Below, one piece after another: positions 1-9,017 of a DNA stretch of 64,000 nucleotides. The stretch is from Phenylobacterium sp. Root700. Lineage in GTDB: Bacteria > Pseudomonadota > Alphaproteobacteria > Caulobacterales > Caulobacteraceae. Location of the stretch: NCBI RefSeq assembly GCF_001429025.1, contig NZ_LMHT01000014.1:83511-147510 (forward strand), read 5' to 3'. The first letter of the stretch is position 1, and the number at the start of each line of letters is the position of its first letter. Made by a program: the position numbers and the translations under genes. A model generated the notes under the pieces. The model was not told the DNA's origin, made no database searches, and was given only the letters and a program-made list of their open reading frames with translations.

Positions 1-2
1 TG

Positions 3-1124
3 AAGCAGGCCCGCGCCGAGGCTGGCGGCCAGATGACCATCGCCGTCGCCGGCTGCGTGGCCCAGGCCGAGGGCGAGCAGATCATGATCCGCCAGCCGGC
101 CGTCGACCTGGTGGTCGGACCGCAGGCCTATCACCAACTGCCCGAACTGATCGCGCGCACCCATCGCAAGCGCGGCGAGCGGTTGGCCGCCGACTTCGCC
201 GCCGACGAGAAGTTCGACGCCCTGCCGGTGGAGCGCAATCCGACCGGCGTGACCGCCTTCCTCACCGTGCAGGAGGGCTGCGACAAGTTCTGTACCTTCT
301 GCGTGGTGCCCTATACGCGCGGCGGCGAGTGGTCGCGGCCTGTGGAAACCGTCCTGGCCGAGGCTCGAGATCTGGCCGCCAAGGGCGTGCGTGAGGTCAC
401 CCTGCTGGGCCAGAACGTCAACGCCTACGCCGGCGAAGGCGGCCTGGCCGGCCTGGCGCGCCAGTTGGCCAAGATCGAGGGCCTGGACCGCATCCGCTAC
501 ACCACCAGCCACCCGGCCGACATGGGCGACGACCTGATCGCCGCGCACGCCGAACTGCCGCAGCTGATGCCCTATCTGCACCTGCCGGTGCAGGCGGGGT
601 CGGACAAGATCCTCAAGGCGATGAACCGCGCCCATACCGCCGAAAGCTATCTGCGGCTGGTGGAGAAGATCCGCGCCGCGCGGCCCGACATCGCCATGGC
701 CGGCGACTTCATCGTCGGCTTCCCCGGCGAGCGCGACGCCGACTTCGAGGCGACGCTGCAGCTGGTCCGCGAGGTCGGTTACGCCGGCGCCTTCAGCTTC
801 AAATATTCCCGTCGCCCCGGCACGCCGGCCTCGGCCCTGCCGGGCCAGGTGGCCGACGAGGTGAAGGAGGAGCGGCTGGCGCGGCTGAACGCCCTGCTGG
901 ACGAACAGCAGCGCGCCTTCAATGTCAGCCAGGCGGGCAGGGTGCTGCCCGTGCTCTTTGAAAGACCCGGGCGTCATCCGGGACAGTTGTCAGGCCGCAG
1001 TCCCTATCTGCAGGCCGTGCATGTCGAGGGGCCCGATCACCTGATCGGCCAGATCGTTCCGGTGCGGATCGAGTCCGGCCAGAAGATGAGCCTCGCCGGC
1101 GTGCTGGAAATGGAAACCGCGTGA
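3..1124 (+). CDS. miaB: tRNA-2-methylthio-N6-dimethylallyladenosine synthase MiaB, 5' end missing
   Basis: Radical-SAM methylthiotransferase that converts i6A37 to ms2i6A37 in tRNAs reading UNN codons. The frame is open from the window edge and the true start lies upstream, so the N-terminal UPF0004 domain is only partly present (its last cluster Cys is in the AGCVAQ motif). The radical-SAM triad CxxxCxxC is visible in GCDKFCTFC at about 276-302, followed by the central SAM barrel and a C-terminal TRAM domain ending at 1124. The stop overlaps the next start by four bases (GTGA at 1121-1124), so it is translationally coupled to phoH. The miaB-phoH-ybeY-corC-lnt order is common in proteobacteria. 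Confidence 0.96.
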   Translation, partial: KQARAEAGGQMTIAVAGCVAQAEGEQIMIRQPAVDLVVGPQAYHQLPELIARTHRKRGERLAADFAADEKFDALPVERNPTGVTAFLTVQEGCDKFCTFCVVPYTRGGEWSRPVETVLAEARDLAAKGVREVTLLGQNVNAYAGEGGLAGLARQLAKIEGLDRIRYTTSHPADMGDDLIAAHAELPQLMPYLHLPVQAGSDKILKAMNRAHTAESYLRLVEKIRAARPDIAMAGDFIVGFPGERDADFEATLQLVREVGYAGAFSFKYSRRPGTPASALPGQVADEVKEERLARLNALLDEQQRAFNVSQAGRVLPVLFERPGRHPGQLSGRSPYLQAVHVEGPDHLIGQIVPVRIESGQKMSLAGVLEMETA

Positions 1125-2071
1125 GCAGACCCGAATATATCCAGTTGTCCGACGCCGCCGCCCGTGCGGTGGCCGGCCCCTCCAGCCGCCATGCGGCTTT
1201 GATCGAAGACGCCTTCAACGTGCTGATCGAGACCCCCGGCGGCGGCGTGTCGATCGACGGCGACGCCAAGGCGCGCGGCGGCGCCAAGCAGGTGATCGCC
1301 ACCCTGGCCACCCGCGCCGACGCCGGTCAGGAGGTCGGCGAGGCCGACGTGCGCGTGGCCATCGGCCAGGTCCGGGTCGGCGCGGCCAAGGCGCCCGGCG
1401 GACTGCCGGCCGGCAAGCGCGGCCAGGTGGCGCCGCGCACGCCGGGCCAGGCCCGCTATCTCGACGCCCTGGCCAGTTGTGAACTGGTCTTTGGCCTGGG
1501 TCCCGCCGGCACCGGCAAGACCTTCCTGGCGGTGGCGCATGGGGCGGGCCTGCTGCTGCGCGGCGAGGTCGAGCGGCTGATCGTCTCGCGCCCCGCGGTG
1601 GAGGCCGGCGAGCGCCTGGGCTTCCTGCCGGGCGACCTGTCCGAGAAGGTCGATCCCTATATGGCGCCGGTCTGGGAGGCGCTGACCGACATCCTGGGCG
1701 TCGACCAGTTCCGCCGACGCCGCGAGAAGGGCGAGATCGAGGTCGCGCCCATCGCCTTCCTGCGCGGCCGCACGCTCAGCCACGCCTTCGTCATCGTCGA
1801 CGAGGCGCAGAACACCACGCGGCTGCAGATGAAAATGGTCCTGACCCGGATCGGTGAAGGCTCGCGCATGGCGGTCACCGGCGACCCGACACAGATCGAC
1901 CTGGTTAACGCCTCGGACTCGGGCCTGGCCCACGCCGTCAGCCTGCTGGAGGGCGTGAAGGGGGTCGGCGTGAACCGGTTCGCGGCCGAGGATATCGTGC
2001 GCCACCCGATGGTCGAGCGTATCGTGCGGGCCTATGACGCCGACGCCGCCAAACGCGGACGAGCGATTTGA
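1121..2071 (+). CDS. phoH: PhoH-like ATPase (YbeZ family)
   Basis: Cytosolic P-loop ATPase of the PhoH/YbeZ family, thought to work with YbeY in RNA and ribosome quality control; its exact reaction is not established. The 316-residue product has a Walker A motif GPAGTGKT at about residues 127-134 and a Walker B-like IVDEAQN at about 225-231, with an N-terminal region before the NTPase core. It starts at GTG 1121, inside the miaB stop, and its own stop overlaps the ybeY start (TTGA at 2068-2071). This tight packing supports one operon. Confidence 0.95.
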   Translation: MSRPEYIQLSDAAARAVAGPSSRHAALIEDAFNVLIETPGGGVSIDGDAKARGGAKQVIATLATRADAGQEVGEADVRVAIGQVRVGAAKAPGGLPAGKRGQVAPRTPGQARYLDALASCELVFGLGPAGTGKTFLAVAHGAGLLLRGEVERLIVSRPAVEAGERLGFLPGDLSEKVDPYMAPVWEALTDILGVDQFRRRREKGEIEVAPIAFLRGRTLSHAFVIVDEAQNTTRLQMKMVLTRIGEGSRMAVTGDPTQIDLVNASDSGLAHAVSLLEGVKGVGVNRFAAEDIVRHPMVERIVRAYDADAAKRGRAI

Positions 2072-2532
2072 TCGACATCGAAATCGAAGACGAATCCTGG
2101 ATCAAGGCGGCGCCTGACGCCGAGCTTCTGGTCGAGGACGCGGCTGTCGCAGCCCTGACCCAGATCGACTTCGACGGCGGCGGGGTGACCATCTTGCTGA
2201 CCGACGACGAGAGCGTGCGCGAACTCAACGCCCGCTTTCGCCAGAAGGACTACGCGACCAACGTCCTGTCGTTCCCGGCCCCGCAGAATCCCGAAGGTCA
2301 CCTGGGCGACATCGCCCTGGCCTACGGCGTCTGCGCCCGCGAGGCGGCCGAACAGGACAAGCCCCTGGCGCACCACCTGCAACACCTGGTGGCGCACGGG
2401 GTGTTGCATCTTGTAGGGTACGATCACGAGACCGACGCCGAGGCTGAACAAATGGAAGGCCTTGAGCGCGTCATCCTGGCCGGGTTGGGGGTCCCAGACC
2501 CCTACGCGGCCGAGCAGGGAGACCATGACTAG
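2068..2532 (+). CDS. ybeY: Endoribonuclease/rRNA maturation factor YbeY
   Basis: Metal-dependent single-strand endoribonuclease family involved in 16S rRNA 3'-end maturation and ribosome quality control. The 154-residue product carries the zinc-binding signature HxxxHxxxxxH at residues 110, 114 and 120 ([11 protein letters not shown]). The start is TTG 2068, overlapping the phoH stop, and the 3' end overlaps the next gene by eight bases. Length matches the family, with a slightly longer acidic N-terminus. Confidence 0.95.
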   Translation: MIDIEIEDESWIKAAPDAELLVEDAAVAALTQIDFDGGGVTILLTDDESVRELNARFRQKDYATNVLSFPAPQNPEGHLGDIALAYGVCAREAAEQDKPLAHHLQHLVAHGVLHLVGYDHETDAEAEQMEGLERVILAGLGVPDPYAAEQGDHD

Positions 2533-3409
2533 CTCTACGGATGGATCATCCAGTCCGCCCGAACCCGGCAGGCAAGGCCGCGGCGTTCGGGCGTTTCTAC
2601 GCAGGCTTTTGGGCGGGGGCGGCAGCGATTCAAGCGCCGCGTCGCAGCCGAACCGGGGGGCGGTGAACGGGCTGGTCGAACAGGCCGCAGCCTTCCAGTC
2701 CATGCGGGTGGGCGACGTCATGACTCCGCGCGTCGACATCGTGGCGGTGGAGCTCTCCACCCCCTTCGCCGAAGTGGTCGAACGCTTCGCCGAGGCCGAG
2801 CACAGCCGGATGCCGATCTATCGCGAGACGCTGGACGACCCGGTCGGCGTCATCCACGTGAAGGATATCTTCAAGGTGCTGGCGGGCCGCGGAAAGCGGC
2901 CGGGGCCGGCGGACCTGATCCTGCAGAAGCTGCGCCGCGACGCCCTCTATGTGCCGGGCTCGATGCGGGCCGCCGATCTGTTGCTGCGCATGCAGGCCGA
3001 GCGCATCCACATGGCCCTGGTCATCGACGAGTTCGGCGGCACCGACGGGCTGGTGACCATGGAGGACCTGGTCGAGGCGGTGGTCGGCGACATCGACGAC
3101 GAGCATGACGAAGCGGCGGTGGCCAGCGTCACGCCCCGCCCCGGCGGGGTGTTCGAGGTCGACGCGCGCGCGCCGCTGGAGCAGCTCGAGGCCGCCATCG
3201 GCGTGGACCTGGCGCCGGGCGAACTGGACGAGGAGATCGACACTGTCGGCGGCCTGGTCTCGGCGCTCGCCGGCCGGGTGCCGCAACGCGGCGAGGTGAT
3301 CGCCCACCCTGCGGGCTACGAGATCCAGGTGCTGGATTCCGACGCCAGGCGGGTGAAGCGCGTACGGTTCAAGCCCATCGTGGCGGCTGGATCCAACGAC
3401 GAGGCCTGA
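2525..3409 (+). CDS. CBS-domain protein of the CorC/HlyC (TlyC) family
   Basis: Cytosolic regulatory protein with two CBS domains and a C-terminal CorC_HlyC domain. E. coli CorC was linked to Mg/Co efflux, but family function is not settled. The 294-residue product has a low-complexity N-terminus, then [12 protein letters not shown] opening the first CBS repeat, a second repeat ending near [15 protein letters not shown], and the FAD-binding-like CorC_HlyC fold at about 205-285. No DUF21 membrane domain is present. I chose ATG 2525 inside the ybeY 3' end because upstream codons in this frame are ybeY shadow. It precedes lnt as in many genomes. Confidence 0.93.
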   Translation: MTSSTDGSSSPPEPGRQGRGVRAFLRRLLGGGGSDSSAASQPNRGAVNGLVEQAAAFQSMRVGDVMTPRVDIVAVELSTPFAEVVERFAEAEHSRMPIYRETLDDPVGVIHVKDIFKVLAGRGKRPGPADLILQKLRRDALYVPGSMRAADLLLRMQAERIHMALVIDEFGGTDGLVTMEDLVEAVVGDIDDEHDEAAVASVTPRPGGVFEVDARAPLEQLEAAIGVDLAPGELDEEIDTVGGLVSALAGRVPQRGEVIAHPAGYEIQVLDSDARRVKRVRFKPIVAAGSNDEA

Positions 3410-3410
3410 C

Positions 3411-4991
3411 CTGAAACTGTCTTCCCCCTGGATCTCGCGCCTGCTGGCGCTCGCGGCCGGTTTGGCCGCGGGCCTGGCCCATCCGCCGTTCGGGCTGCTG
3501 CCTGGGCTGCTGGGCTATGCGCTGCTCATGGGCCTGTCGGACACCGAGGGGCCGCGCCCGCTGCGCTCGGCCTTCTTCCGCGGTTGGTTGGCCGGGGTCG
3601 GCTATTTCGCGATCGGGGTCTGGTGGATCACCGAGGCCTTCATGGTCGACGCCGCCGCCCATGGCTGGATGGCGCCGTTCGCCCTGTTGTTCATGGCCGG
3701 CGGCCTGGCGCTGTTCTGGGGCCTGGCGGCCTTGGCCTATCGGCTGGCCGCCATCAAGGGGCCGTTGCGGGTCCTGGTGTTCGCCGGGTGCCTGGCGCTC
3801 GCCGAGTGGGTGCGCGGCCACATTTTCACGGGATTTCCCTGGAACCTGCCAGGCGAGACCTGGGCGGCGGGAAGCGCGATATCCCAGACCGCGTCGGTGG
3901 TCGGTTCCTATGGCTTGAGCTGGATCACCGTGGCGATCGCCGCCAGCGCCGCCCTGGTCCTGGACGCCGGGCCACGTCGCGGTCGGGCGATCGGCCTGGG
4001 GCTCGCGACCGCGACGCTCATGGGCCTGGTGGTGTTTGGCGCCTTGCGGCTGGGCGGCGCCCCGGCCGTGGCGGCCGACGCTCCGAAGATCCGCATCGTC
4101 CAGGCCGATATCGACCAGAAGGACAAGTGGAAGCCCGAGAACCTCGACCAGATCGTTGACACCTATGTCGATCTGTCGCGCGGGGACCCGGGCAAGCCGG
4201 CCCCCGACATCGTCGTCTGGCCCGAAGGGGCTCTGCCGGCGGTGATCGACGACTTGCTGGCGCCTGGCAGCCCCTATGTGCCGCGCATCGCCGGCGCGCT
4301 CGCACCCGGCCAGACCCTGCTGCTCGGGGCCAATCGGATGGGGCTGTCGGCCAGCGGCGAGCCTGACTACTTCAACAGCCTGATCGCCCTGCGGCGCGAG
4401 CCTGCCGGCCTGAAGGTGACCGGCGTCTACGACAAGTACCGGCTGGTGCCGTTCGGCGAGTTCCTGCCGTTCGGCGAGCTGGCCACCAAGCTCGGGATCC
4501 GCAGCCTGGTCCACATGCCCGAGGACTTCACCGCCGGTCCGCCGCCGACCTTGCTGACGCCGGAGGGCCTGCCGCCGGTCCAGCCGCTGATCTGTTACGA
4601 GGCGCTGTTCCCGGGCCTGGTCGAGGGTGCGGCCAAGCGGGCTGGGACGCGGGCGAAGTGGTTGCTGAACGTCTCCAACGACGCCTGGTTCGGCGCCACC
4701 AGCGGCCCGTGGCAGCATCTCAACATCGCCAGCTACCGGGCTATCGAGACCGGCCTGCCGATCGTGCGGGCGACGCCGACCGGGGTTTCGGCGGTCATCG
4801 ACGCCCAGGGCCGAATTCTGGCCGGCGCCCAACTGGGTCTGGGCGAGTCCGGCGTCATCGACGCGCACCTGCCGCCGGCCCGGCCGCCGACTATCTACAA
4901 TCTTGTCGGTGAATCAGGCTTCGCCTTGATGTTGCTCATTTCCGCGACCACGATCGTTTGGGGACGCTACCGTAGAGCTGTACGAAGTTGA
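3411..4991 (+). CDS. lnt: Apolipoprotein N-acyltransferase Lnt, probable CTG start
   Basis: Inner-membrane enzyme that N-acylates the diacylglyceryl-cysteine of apolipoproteins, the last step of lipoprotein maturation. About six membrane segments precede a nitrilase-like domain with the expected Glu (WPEGALP), Lys (DKYRLVPFGEF) and Cys (CYEALFP), and a last helix sits near the C-terminus. No ATG or GTG exists in this frame between the stop at 3354 and the first membrane helix. CTG 3411 has GAGG six bases upstream and restores the first helix (LLALAAGLAAGLAHPPFG). TTG 3462 is possible but would cut into that helix. The identity is firm; the start is not. Confidence 0.93.
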   Translation: MKLSSPWISRLLALAAGLAAGLAHPPFGLLPGLLGYALLMGLSDTEGPRPLRSAFFRGWLAGVGYFAIGVWWITEAFMVDAAAHGWMAPFALLFMAGGLALFWGLAALAYRLAAIKGPLRVLVFAGCLALAEWVRGHIFTGFPWNLPGETWAAGSAISQTASVVGSYGLSWITVAIAASAALVLDAGPRRGRAIGLGLATATLMGLVVFGALRLGGAPAVAADAPKIRIVQADIDQKDKWKPENLDQIVDTYVDLSRGDPGKPAPDIVVWPEGALPAVIDDLLAPGSPYVPRIAGALAPGQTLLLGANRMGLSASGEPDYFNSLIALRREPAGLKVTGVYDKYRLVPFGEFLPFGELATKLGIRSLVHMPEDFTAGPPPTLLTPEGLPPVQPLICYEALFPGLVEGAAKRAGTRAKWLLNVSNDAWFGATSGPWQHLNIASYRAIETGLPIVRATPTGVSAVIDAQGRILAGAQLGLGESGVIDAHLPPARPPTIYNLVGESGFALMLLISATTIVWGRYRRAVRS

Positions 4992-4998
4992 CGATTTA

Positions 4999-5019
4999 GT
5001 CAGGTTTCTGACGTGTCAG
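4999..5019 (+). promoter_or_regulatory. Repeated GTCAG/CTGAC half-sites upstream of the XRE gene
   Basis: GTCAG (4999-5003), CTGAC (5008-5012) and GTCAG (5015-5019) form two overlapping inverted repeats, one of them the perfect CTGAC-GT-GTCAG. They lie 26 bases before an XRE regulator start, so an autoregulatory operator is a reasonable guess; no direct evidence exists. Confidence 0.4.
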
Positions 5020-5044
5020 TTCGGGCTCGTTTAAGGATGAGCCT

Positions 5045-5467
5045 ATGGCCAAGGACATCGAGAACGCTCCGAACCCTGTCGACGTGCATGTCGGTCTGCG
5101 GATACGGCTGCGCCGCAAGGAACTGGGCGTCAGTCAGGAACGGCTCGCCGAAGCCATCGGCCTGACCTTCCAGCAGGTGCAGAAGTACGAGCGCGCGGCC
5201 AACCGTGTCTCGGCCTCGAAGCTCTATGAAATGGCCCGCGCGCTGGACACCTCGACCGCCTATTTCTTCGAGGGCCTCACCGACGCCCACATCGCGGCGG
5301 CCGGCGAGCCGGGCGGCCAGACCCAGATGCAGGCCTTCCTGTTGACGTCCGAGGGCGTCGAACTGGCGGCCACCTTCCCGAAAATCCAACCCCCCAGGGT
5401 GCGCCGGCGCATCCTCGACCTGGTGCGCGCCATGGTCGATGACGAGCCCGAACCGACCCAGGATTGA
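5045..5467 (+). CDS. XRE-family helix-turn-helix regulator
   Basis: A 140-residue Cro/CI-type DNA-binding protein. The HTH occupies roughly residues 17-72, with the alphaproteobacterial signature LTFQQVQKYERAANRVS, followed by a helical tail of unknown ligand or partner. It belongs to the widespread alphaproteobacterial family that begins PNPVDxHVGxRxRxRR. A second, divergent member of the same type lies at 35109-35489. It has its own upstream spacer after lnt with inverted repeats that may be its operator. Targets are unknown. Confidence 0.92.
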   Translation: MAKDIENAPNPVDVHVGLRIRLRRKELGVSQERLAEAIGLTFQQVQKYERAANRVSASKLYEMARALDTSTAYFFEGLTDAHIAAAGEPGGQTQMQAFLLTSEGVELAATFPKIQPPRVRRRILDLVRAMVDDEPEPTQD

Positions 5468-5510
5468 GGTTTGAGGCCGGCGGCGCCTTAACCCTGCGGC
5501 GATTGACGCG

Positions 5511-5574
5511 ACTTGCGGGATATAAAGATTTCTTTATAGGTTTGCGCCGACGTCCAATTGGGGCTGCCGCAAGT
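5511..5574 (+). promoter_or_regulatory. metK control region with perfect palindrome (SahR-like operator candidate)
   Basis: The leader of metK holds TATAAAGA-TT-TCTTTATA (5521-5538), a perfect 8-2-8 palindrome that stands out in this GC-rich DNA. It is enclosed by an 8-base inverted repeat, ACTTGCGG (5511-5518) and CCGCAAGT (5567-5574). A TTGACG at 5503-5508 could be the -35 element, placing the palindrome over the -10 region. Palindromes of this kind before methionine/SAM-cycle genes are known targets of ArsR-type SahR repressors in proteobacteria. Assignment to SahR is inference. Confidence 0.55.
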
Positions 5575-5604
5575 TGGCGCCTGCACGATTTCCGGAGCTA
5601 ACAC

Positions 5605-6825
5605 TTGAGCCGTTCCTCCTATATTTTCACCAGCGAAAGCGTGTCCGAAGGTCACCCGGACAAGGTCGCTGACCGCATCTCCGATACGGTGGTCGACGCC
5701 TTCCTGGCCGCCGAGCCCGAGGCCCGCGTGGCCTGCGAAACGCTCGTGACCACCAACCGGATCGTGCTGGCCGGTGAAGTCCGCGCCGGCAAGCCGGGCG
5801 CCTCCAAGGCCGAAAACAAGCAGCTGACCAAAGACATCATGGCCAGCCTTGAGCCCAAGGTCCGCGCCGCGGTGAAGGACATCGGCTACGAGCAGAAGGG
5901 CTTCCACTGGCAGAAGGCGAAGTTCGCCAACTATCTGCACGCCCAGTCCGCCGACATCGCGGTCGGCGTCGACTCGACCGAGAAAAAGGAAGAGGGCGCG
6001 GGCGACCAGGGGATCATGTTCGGCTACGCCTGCGACGAGACCCCGTCGCTGATGCCGGCCACCCTGCAGTTCTCGCACGACATCCTGCACAAGCTGGCCG
6101 AGGTCCGTCACTCGGGCGAGTGCGAGGCTCTCGAGCCCGACGCCAAGAGCCAGGTCACGGTGCTCTATCAGGACGGCCGTCCGGTCGAGATCCTGAAGAT
6201 CGTCGTCTCGACCCAGCACAAGAAGAAGGTCGGCGACCAGGCCGCCAATTCGAAGCGCATCCAGGCGCTGATCAAGCCCTATGTCGAGAGCGTGCTCCCG
6301 TCCGGCCTGATCACCAAGAAGACCAAGTGGCACGTCAACCCGACCGGCCGCTTCCTGATCGGTGGTCCTGACGGCGACGCCGGCGTCACCGGCCGCAAGA
6401 TCATCGTCGACACCTACGGCGGCGCCGCGCCGCACGGCGGCGGCGCGTTCTCCGGCAAGGACCCGACCAAGGTCGACCGTTCGGCCGCCTACGCCTGCCG
6501 TTACCTGGCCAAGAACGTGGTCGCCGCGGGTCTGGCCCGCAAGTGCACCATCCAGATCAGCTACGCCATCGGCGTGGCCGATCCGCTGAGCTTCTATGTC
6601 GACCTGCACGGCACCGGCGAAGTCGATCCGGCCAAGCTGGAACTGGCCCTGCCGCAGATGATCGGCGGCGCCACGCCGCGCGCCATCCGCGAGCACCTGC
6701 AGCTCAACCGTCCGATCTACGCCCGCACCGCGGCCTACGGCCATTTTGGCCGTCAGCCCGACAATGAAGGCGGCTTCTCCTGGGAAAAGACCGATCTGGT
6801 CGACCAATTGAAGAGTCTCGCGTAA
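5605..6825 (+). CDS. metK: S-adenosylmethionine synthetase
   Basis: Makes SAM from methionine and ATP in the cytosol. The 406-residue product shows the family signatures GHPDKVAD near the N-terminus, [12 protein letters not shown] in the centre and [19 protein letters not shown] in the C-terminal third. The start is TTG 5605 behind CGGAG (5593-5597); the second residues ([19 protein letters not shown]) match family N-termini. It stands alone behind a palindromic control region and is followed by a terminator before trmB. Confidence 0.97.
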   Translation: MSRSSYIFTSESVSEGHPDKVADRISDTVVDAFLAAEPEARVACETLVTTNRIVLAGEVRAGKPGASKAENKQLTKDIMASLEPKVRAAVKDIGYEQKGFHWQKAKFANYLHAQSADIAVGVDSTEKKEEGAGDQGIMFGYACDETPSLMPATLQFSHDILHKLAEVRHSGECEALEPDAKSQVTVLYQDGRPVEILKIVVSTQHKKKVGDQAANSKRIQALIKPYVESVLPSGLITKKTKWHVNPTGRFLIGGPDGDAGVTGRKIIVDTYGGAAPHGGGAFSGKDPTKVDRSAAYACRYLAKNVVAAGLARKCTIQISYAIGVADPLSFYVDLHGTGEVDPAKLELALPQMIGGATPRAIREHLQLNRPIYARTAAYGHFGRQPDNEGGFSWEKTDLVDQLKSLA

Positions 6826-6870
6826 ACGAGGTCCTGAGCCCCGCTTCGGCGGTTCGTTCAGTCTGTGTGG

Positions 6871-6904
6871 GGGCCGTCGTGCGCAAGCGCGGCGGCCCTT
6901 TCTC
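6871..6904 (+). terminator. Intrinsic terminator after metK
   Basis: GGGCCGTCG (6871-6879) pairs with CGGCGGCCC (6890-6898) with one U-G wobble, followed by TTTCTCTT. It lies 45 bases past the metK stop. Confidence 0.75.
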
Positions 6905-6963
6905 TTGGTCGCGATGCGCTCCGCCGCATTCCCTCGGCGGCGCGAGCGCGCTAGAGGGCGGCG

Positions 6964-7641
6964 ATGGAAGATACTGCTCACCCGCTGCTCCGCTCCTACG
7001 GCCGGATCAAGTCGCGCCCGATCAAGCCGCGCCAGGCCGCCCTGGTGGAGACCCTGCTGCCGCAGATCCGCGCGCCCCAGGCGCCGTTCGATCCCGTCGA
7101 GCTGATGCCGGAGGCCGACGAGGTCTGGCTGGAGATCGGCTTTGGCGGCGGCGAGCATATGGCCAGCCAGGCCGCTCGCGCGCCGGGCGTGTTGATCATC
7201 GGCTGCGAGCCGTTCCTGAACGGCGTGGCCAGCGCCGTGCGTCACGTCGACGAGCAGGGACTGAAGAACGTGCGGATCAAGGACGGCGACGCCCGTGAAT
7301 TGATCGCGCACCTGCCGGACGCCTGCCTGACGCGGGTCTTCATCCTGTTCCCCGATCCCTGGCCGAAGGCGCGTCACCACAAGCGCCGGATCGTGCAGCC
7401 CGAGATGCTGGTCGACCTGGCCAGGGTGCTGAAGCCGGGCGGCAAGCTGCGCTTCGCCACCGACGTCGCCGGCTATGCTGACTGGGCGTTGGAGCGGGTG
7501 CTGGCCTCACCGGACTTCACGTGGGCGGCGCAGCGCGCCGACGACTGGCGGACCCCGCCCGCCGATCACATCACCACGCGCTATGAAGAAAAGCGCCTGG
7601 GCGACTGCGAGCCGGTCTTCTTCGACTTCGAACGGGTCTAG
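6964..7641 (+). CDS. trmB: tRNA (guanine-N7-)-methyltransferase TrmB
   Basis: SAM-dependent methyltransferase forming m7G46 in the variable loop of tRNAs. The 225-residue product has the SAM-binding loop EIGFGGGEHM, the acidic EPF motif after the second strand, and the family signature FPDPWPKARHHKRRI, with the conserved C-terminal TRYEEK. The start is ATG 6964. It follows metK in the same direction but behind a terminator, so it may have its own promoter. Confidence 0.96.
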   Translation: MEDTAHPLLRSYGRIKSRPIKPRQAALVETLLPQIRAPQAPFDPVELMPEADEVWLEIGFGGGEHMASQAARAPGVLIIGCEPFLNGVASAVRHVDEQGLKNVRIKDGDARELIAHLPDACLTRVFILFPDPWPKARHHKRRIVQPEMLVDLARVLKPGGKLRFATDVAGYADWALERVLASPDFTWAAQRADDWRTPPADHITTRYEEKRLGDCEPVFFDFERV

Positions 7642-7717
7642 GCGGACCTGACTTCGCAGGTAATGGCCGGTCCTTCGCGCCTTTCCTAGGCTGGCGACAG
7701 CATGAGGAGGGCGCGCG

Positions 7718-8146
7718 ATGTCACGTTTCTGGCGAACCTGGACGATCGGGTGGTGTTGGGCGGTCAGCCTGTTCGGGCTGATCCTGGCGGCGAGCGCCTT
7801 TGAGGCGACCAGCGGCCCGACGCGTCTGCTGTTTGGCTTGCTGAACGCCCACGCCGCGCTCGATCTCGATGCGCCTATGCGCTTCAGCCTGGGGATCCTG
7901 GGCGCGGTGACCGTCGGCTGGAGCTTGACCCTGCTGGCGGCGGTTCAGGCCGCGCACCTGCTCGGCGACCGGGCCAGGCCGATCTGGATGCTGGTGATCG
8001 GCAGCCTGGTGGTTTGGTACGTGGTCGACTCGGCCCTGTCGGTCGCGACGGGCTTCGGGCTCAACCTGCTGCCGAACACGATCTTCGCGGCGGCGTTCCT
8101 GCTGCCGATCATTGGCGGCGGCGTGCTCAAGCCGCCGGCGCCCTGA
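7718..8146 (+). CDS. Hypothetical four-helix membrane protein
   Basis: I do not recognise this 142-residue protein. It has four predicted membrane segments: about residues 9-28, 57-77, 87-110 and 117-135. Short loops and no obvious catalytic residues are visible. GAGGAGGG lies just upstream of ATG 7718. It ends against a strong inverted repeat shared with convergent ppa. Confidence 0.8.
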   Translation: MSRFWRTWTIGWCWAVSLFGLILAASAFEATSGPTRLLFGLLNAHAALDLDAPMRFSLGILGAVTVGWSLTLLAAVQAAHLLGDRARPIWMLVIGSLVVWYVVDSALSVATGFGLNLLPNTIFAAAFLLPIIGGGVLKPPAP

Positions 8147-8149
8147 GCG

Positions 8150-8184
8150 ATCTGCATCACCAGGCTGGGCCCGGTGATGCAGAT
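8150..8184. terminator. Perfect 12-bp inverted repeat between convergent genes
   Basis: ATCTGCATCACC (8150-8161) and GGTGATGCAGAT (8173-8184) form a perfect hairpin with an 11-base loop. It lies between the stop of the plus-strand membrane protein and the end of ppa. There is no clear T-run on either side, so a bidirectional terminator is likely but not certain. Confidence 0.6.
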
Positions 8185-8194
8185 AGGTTCAGGC

Positions 8195-8746
8195 CTACTT
8201 CTGGCCCCAGCCCTTGCCGGCGGCGTTGGCGCGTTCGATGCCCTGGCGGATCAGTTCGCCGGTTTCTTCCGGATCGGCCCAGCGGACAATCTCGACCGAC
8301 TTGCCCTTTTCCAGGTCTTTGTAGTGCTGGAAGAAGTGGGCGATCTGCTCGGTGAGGATGGCGGGCAGGCCGCGCCAGGAATCCACGCCGGCGTAGAACG
8401 GGTGCAGCTTGTCGACCGGCACGGCCAGGACCTTTTCGTCGCCGCCGGCCTCGTCGACCATCATCAGGGTGCCGATCGGCCGCACGCGGATCACCGCGCC
8501 CGGAACCACGGGGGTCGGGCCGACCACCAGCACGTCCATCGGGTCGCCGTCATCCGACAGGGTGTGGGGGATGAAGCCGTAGTTGCCCGGATAGTACATG
8601 GCCGTGTGCAGGAAGCGGTCGACCATGATCGCGCCCGACTCCTTGTCGAGCTCGTACTTCACCGGTTCGCCGCCTTGCGGGATCTCGATGATGGCGTTGA
8701 CGTCGTAGGGCGGGTTCACGCCGGTGGGGATCTTGGAGATGTCCAT
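8195..8746 (-). CDS. ppa: Inorganic pyrophosphatase (family I)
   Basis: Cytosolic soluble pyrophosphatase that hydrolyses PPi to 2 Pi and pulls biosynthetic reactions forward. The 183-residue product has the family I signature DGDPMDVLV with the metal-binding aspartates, plus the ELDKESGAI and YPGNYGFIP segments. The frame is open further upstream, but ATG 8746 (MDISKIPTG) has GGAGGAGG-like sequence before it and matches family N-termini. It is transcribed away from the rimP operon. Confidence 0.96.
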   Translation of the reverse strand: MDISKIPTGVNPPYDVNAIIEIPQGGEPVKYELDKESGAIMVDRFLHTAMYYPGNYGFIPHTLSDDGDPMDVLVVGPTPVVPGAVIRVRPIGTLMMVDEAGGDEKVLAVPVDKLHPFYAGVDSWRGLPAILTEQIAHFFQHYKDLEKGKSVEIVRWADPEETGELIRQGIERANAAGKGWGQK

Positions 8747-8896
8747 GGGGAGGAGGACCTTGAAGACGTGGGGAGTTGAGGGCGCCGTCTGTGGACTATT
8801 CGGAGCCCGTGGAAAAGGGGCGCTGGGCTTTCGATCATGCGAATGCTGGGAAAAGCGGCGGAAAAAGCAGACCTGAGCGACCGAAACCACTAGGGG

Positions 8897-8925
8897 CTGA
8901 CAAACCGGGGAGCACGCGTTATATA
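8897..8925 (+). promoter_or_regulatory. Candidate promoter of the rimP-nusA-infB operon
   Basis: CTGACA (8897-8902) and TATATA (8920-8925) are separated by 17 bases, a near-consensus housekeeping promoter. Transcription would start near 8932, giving an untranslated leader of roughly 85 bases before rimP. Confidence 0.55.
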
Positions 8926-8964
8926 GGCCATCACATCGTCCGTTAGCGCTGGATAGCGCCTACG

Positions 8965-8994
8965 AGCGGCAGGCTTCGGCCCGGCCGCTTTTTT
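8965..8994 (+). terminator. Terminator-like hairpin inside the rimP leader (attenuator candidate)
   Basis: AGCGGC (8965-8970) pairs with GCCGCT (8984-8989) around an inner GGC-TTCG-GCC hairpin, followed by a run of six T. It lies between the candidate promoter and the rimP start, and no other plus-strand gene ends here. A smaller hairpin GCGCT-GGAT-AGCGC (8946-8959) precedes it. This layout fits transcription attenuation of the operon. Confidence 0.6.
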
Positions 8995-9017
8995 GTTGCC
9001 GGAGAGTAGCCAAGCTT

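Noticed and set aside
5468-5604. SAM riboswitch upstream of metK
   Set aside because: No SAM-II or other SAM aptamer core could be traced. The palindrome fits a protein operator better; a covariance search would settle it.
5488-7380. A 630-codon minus-strand frame across metK and trmB
   Set aside because: It spans two conserved genes and a terminator in antisense, so it is a composition artefact.
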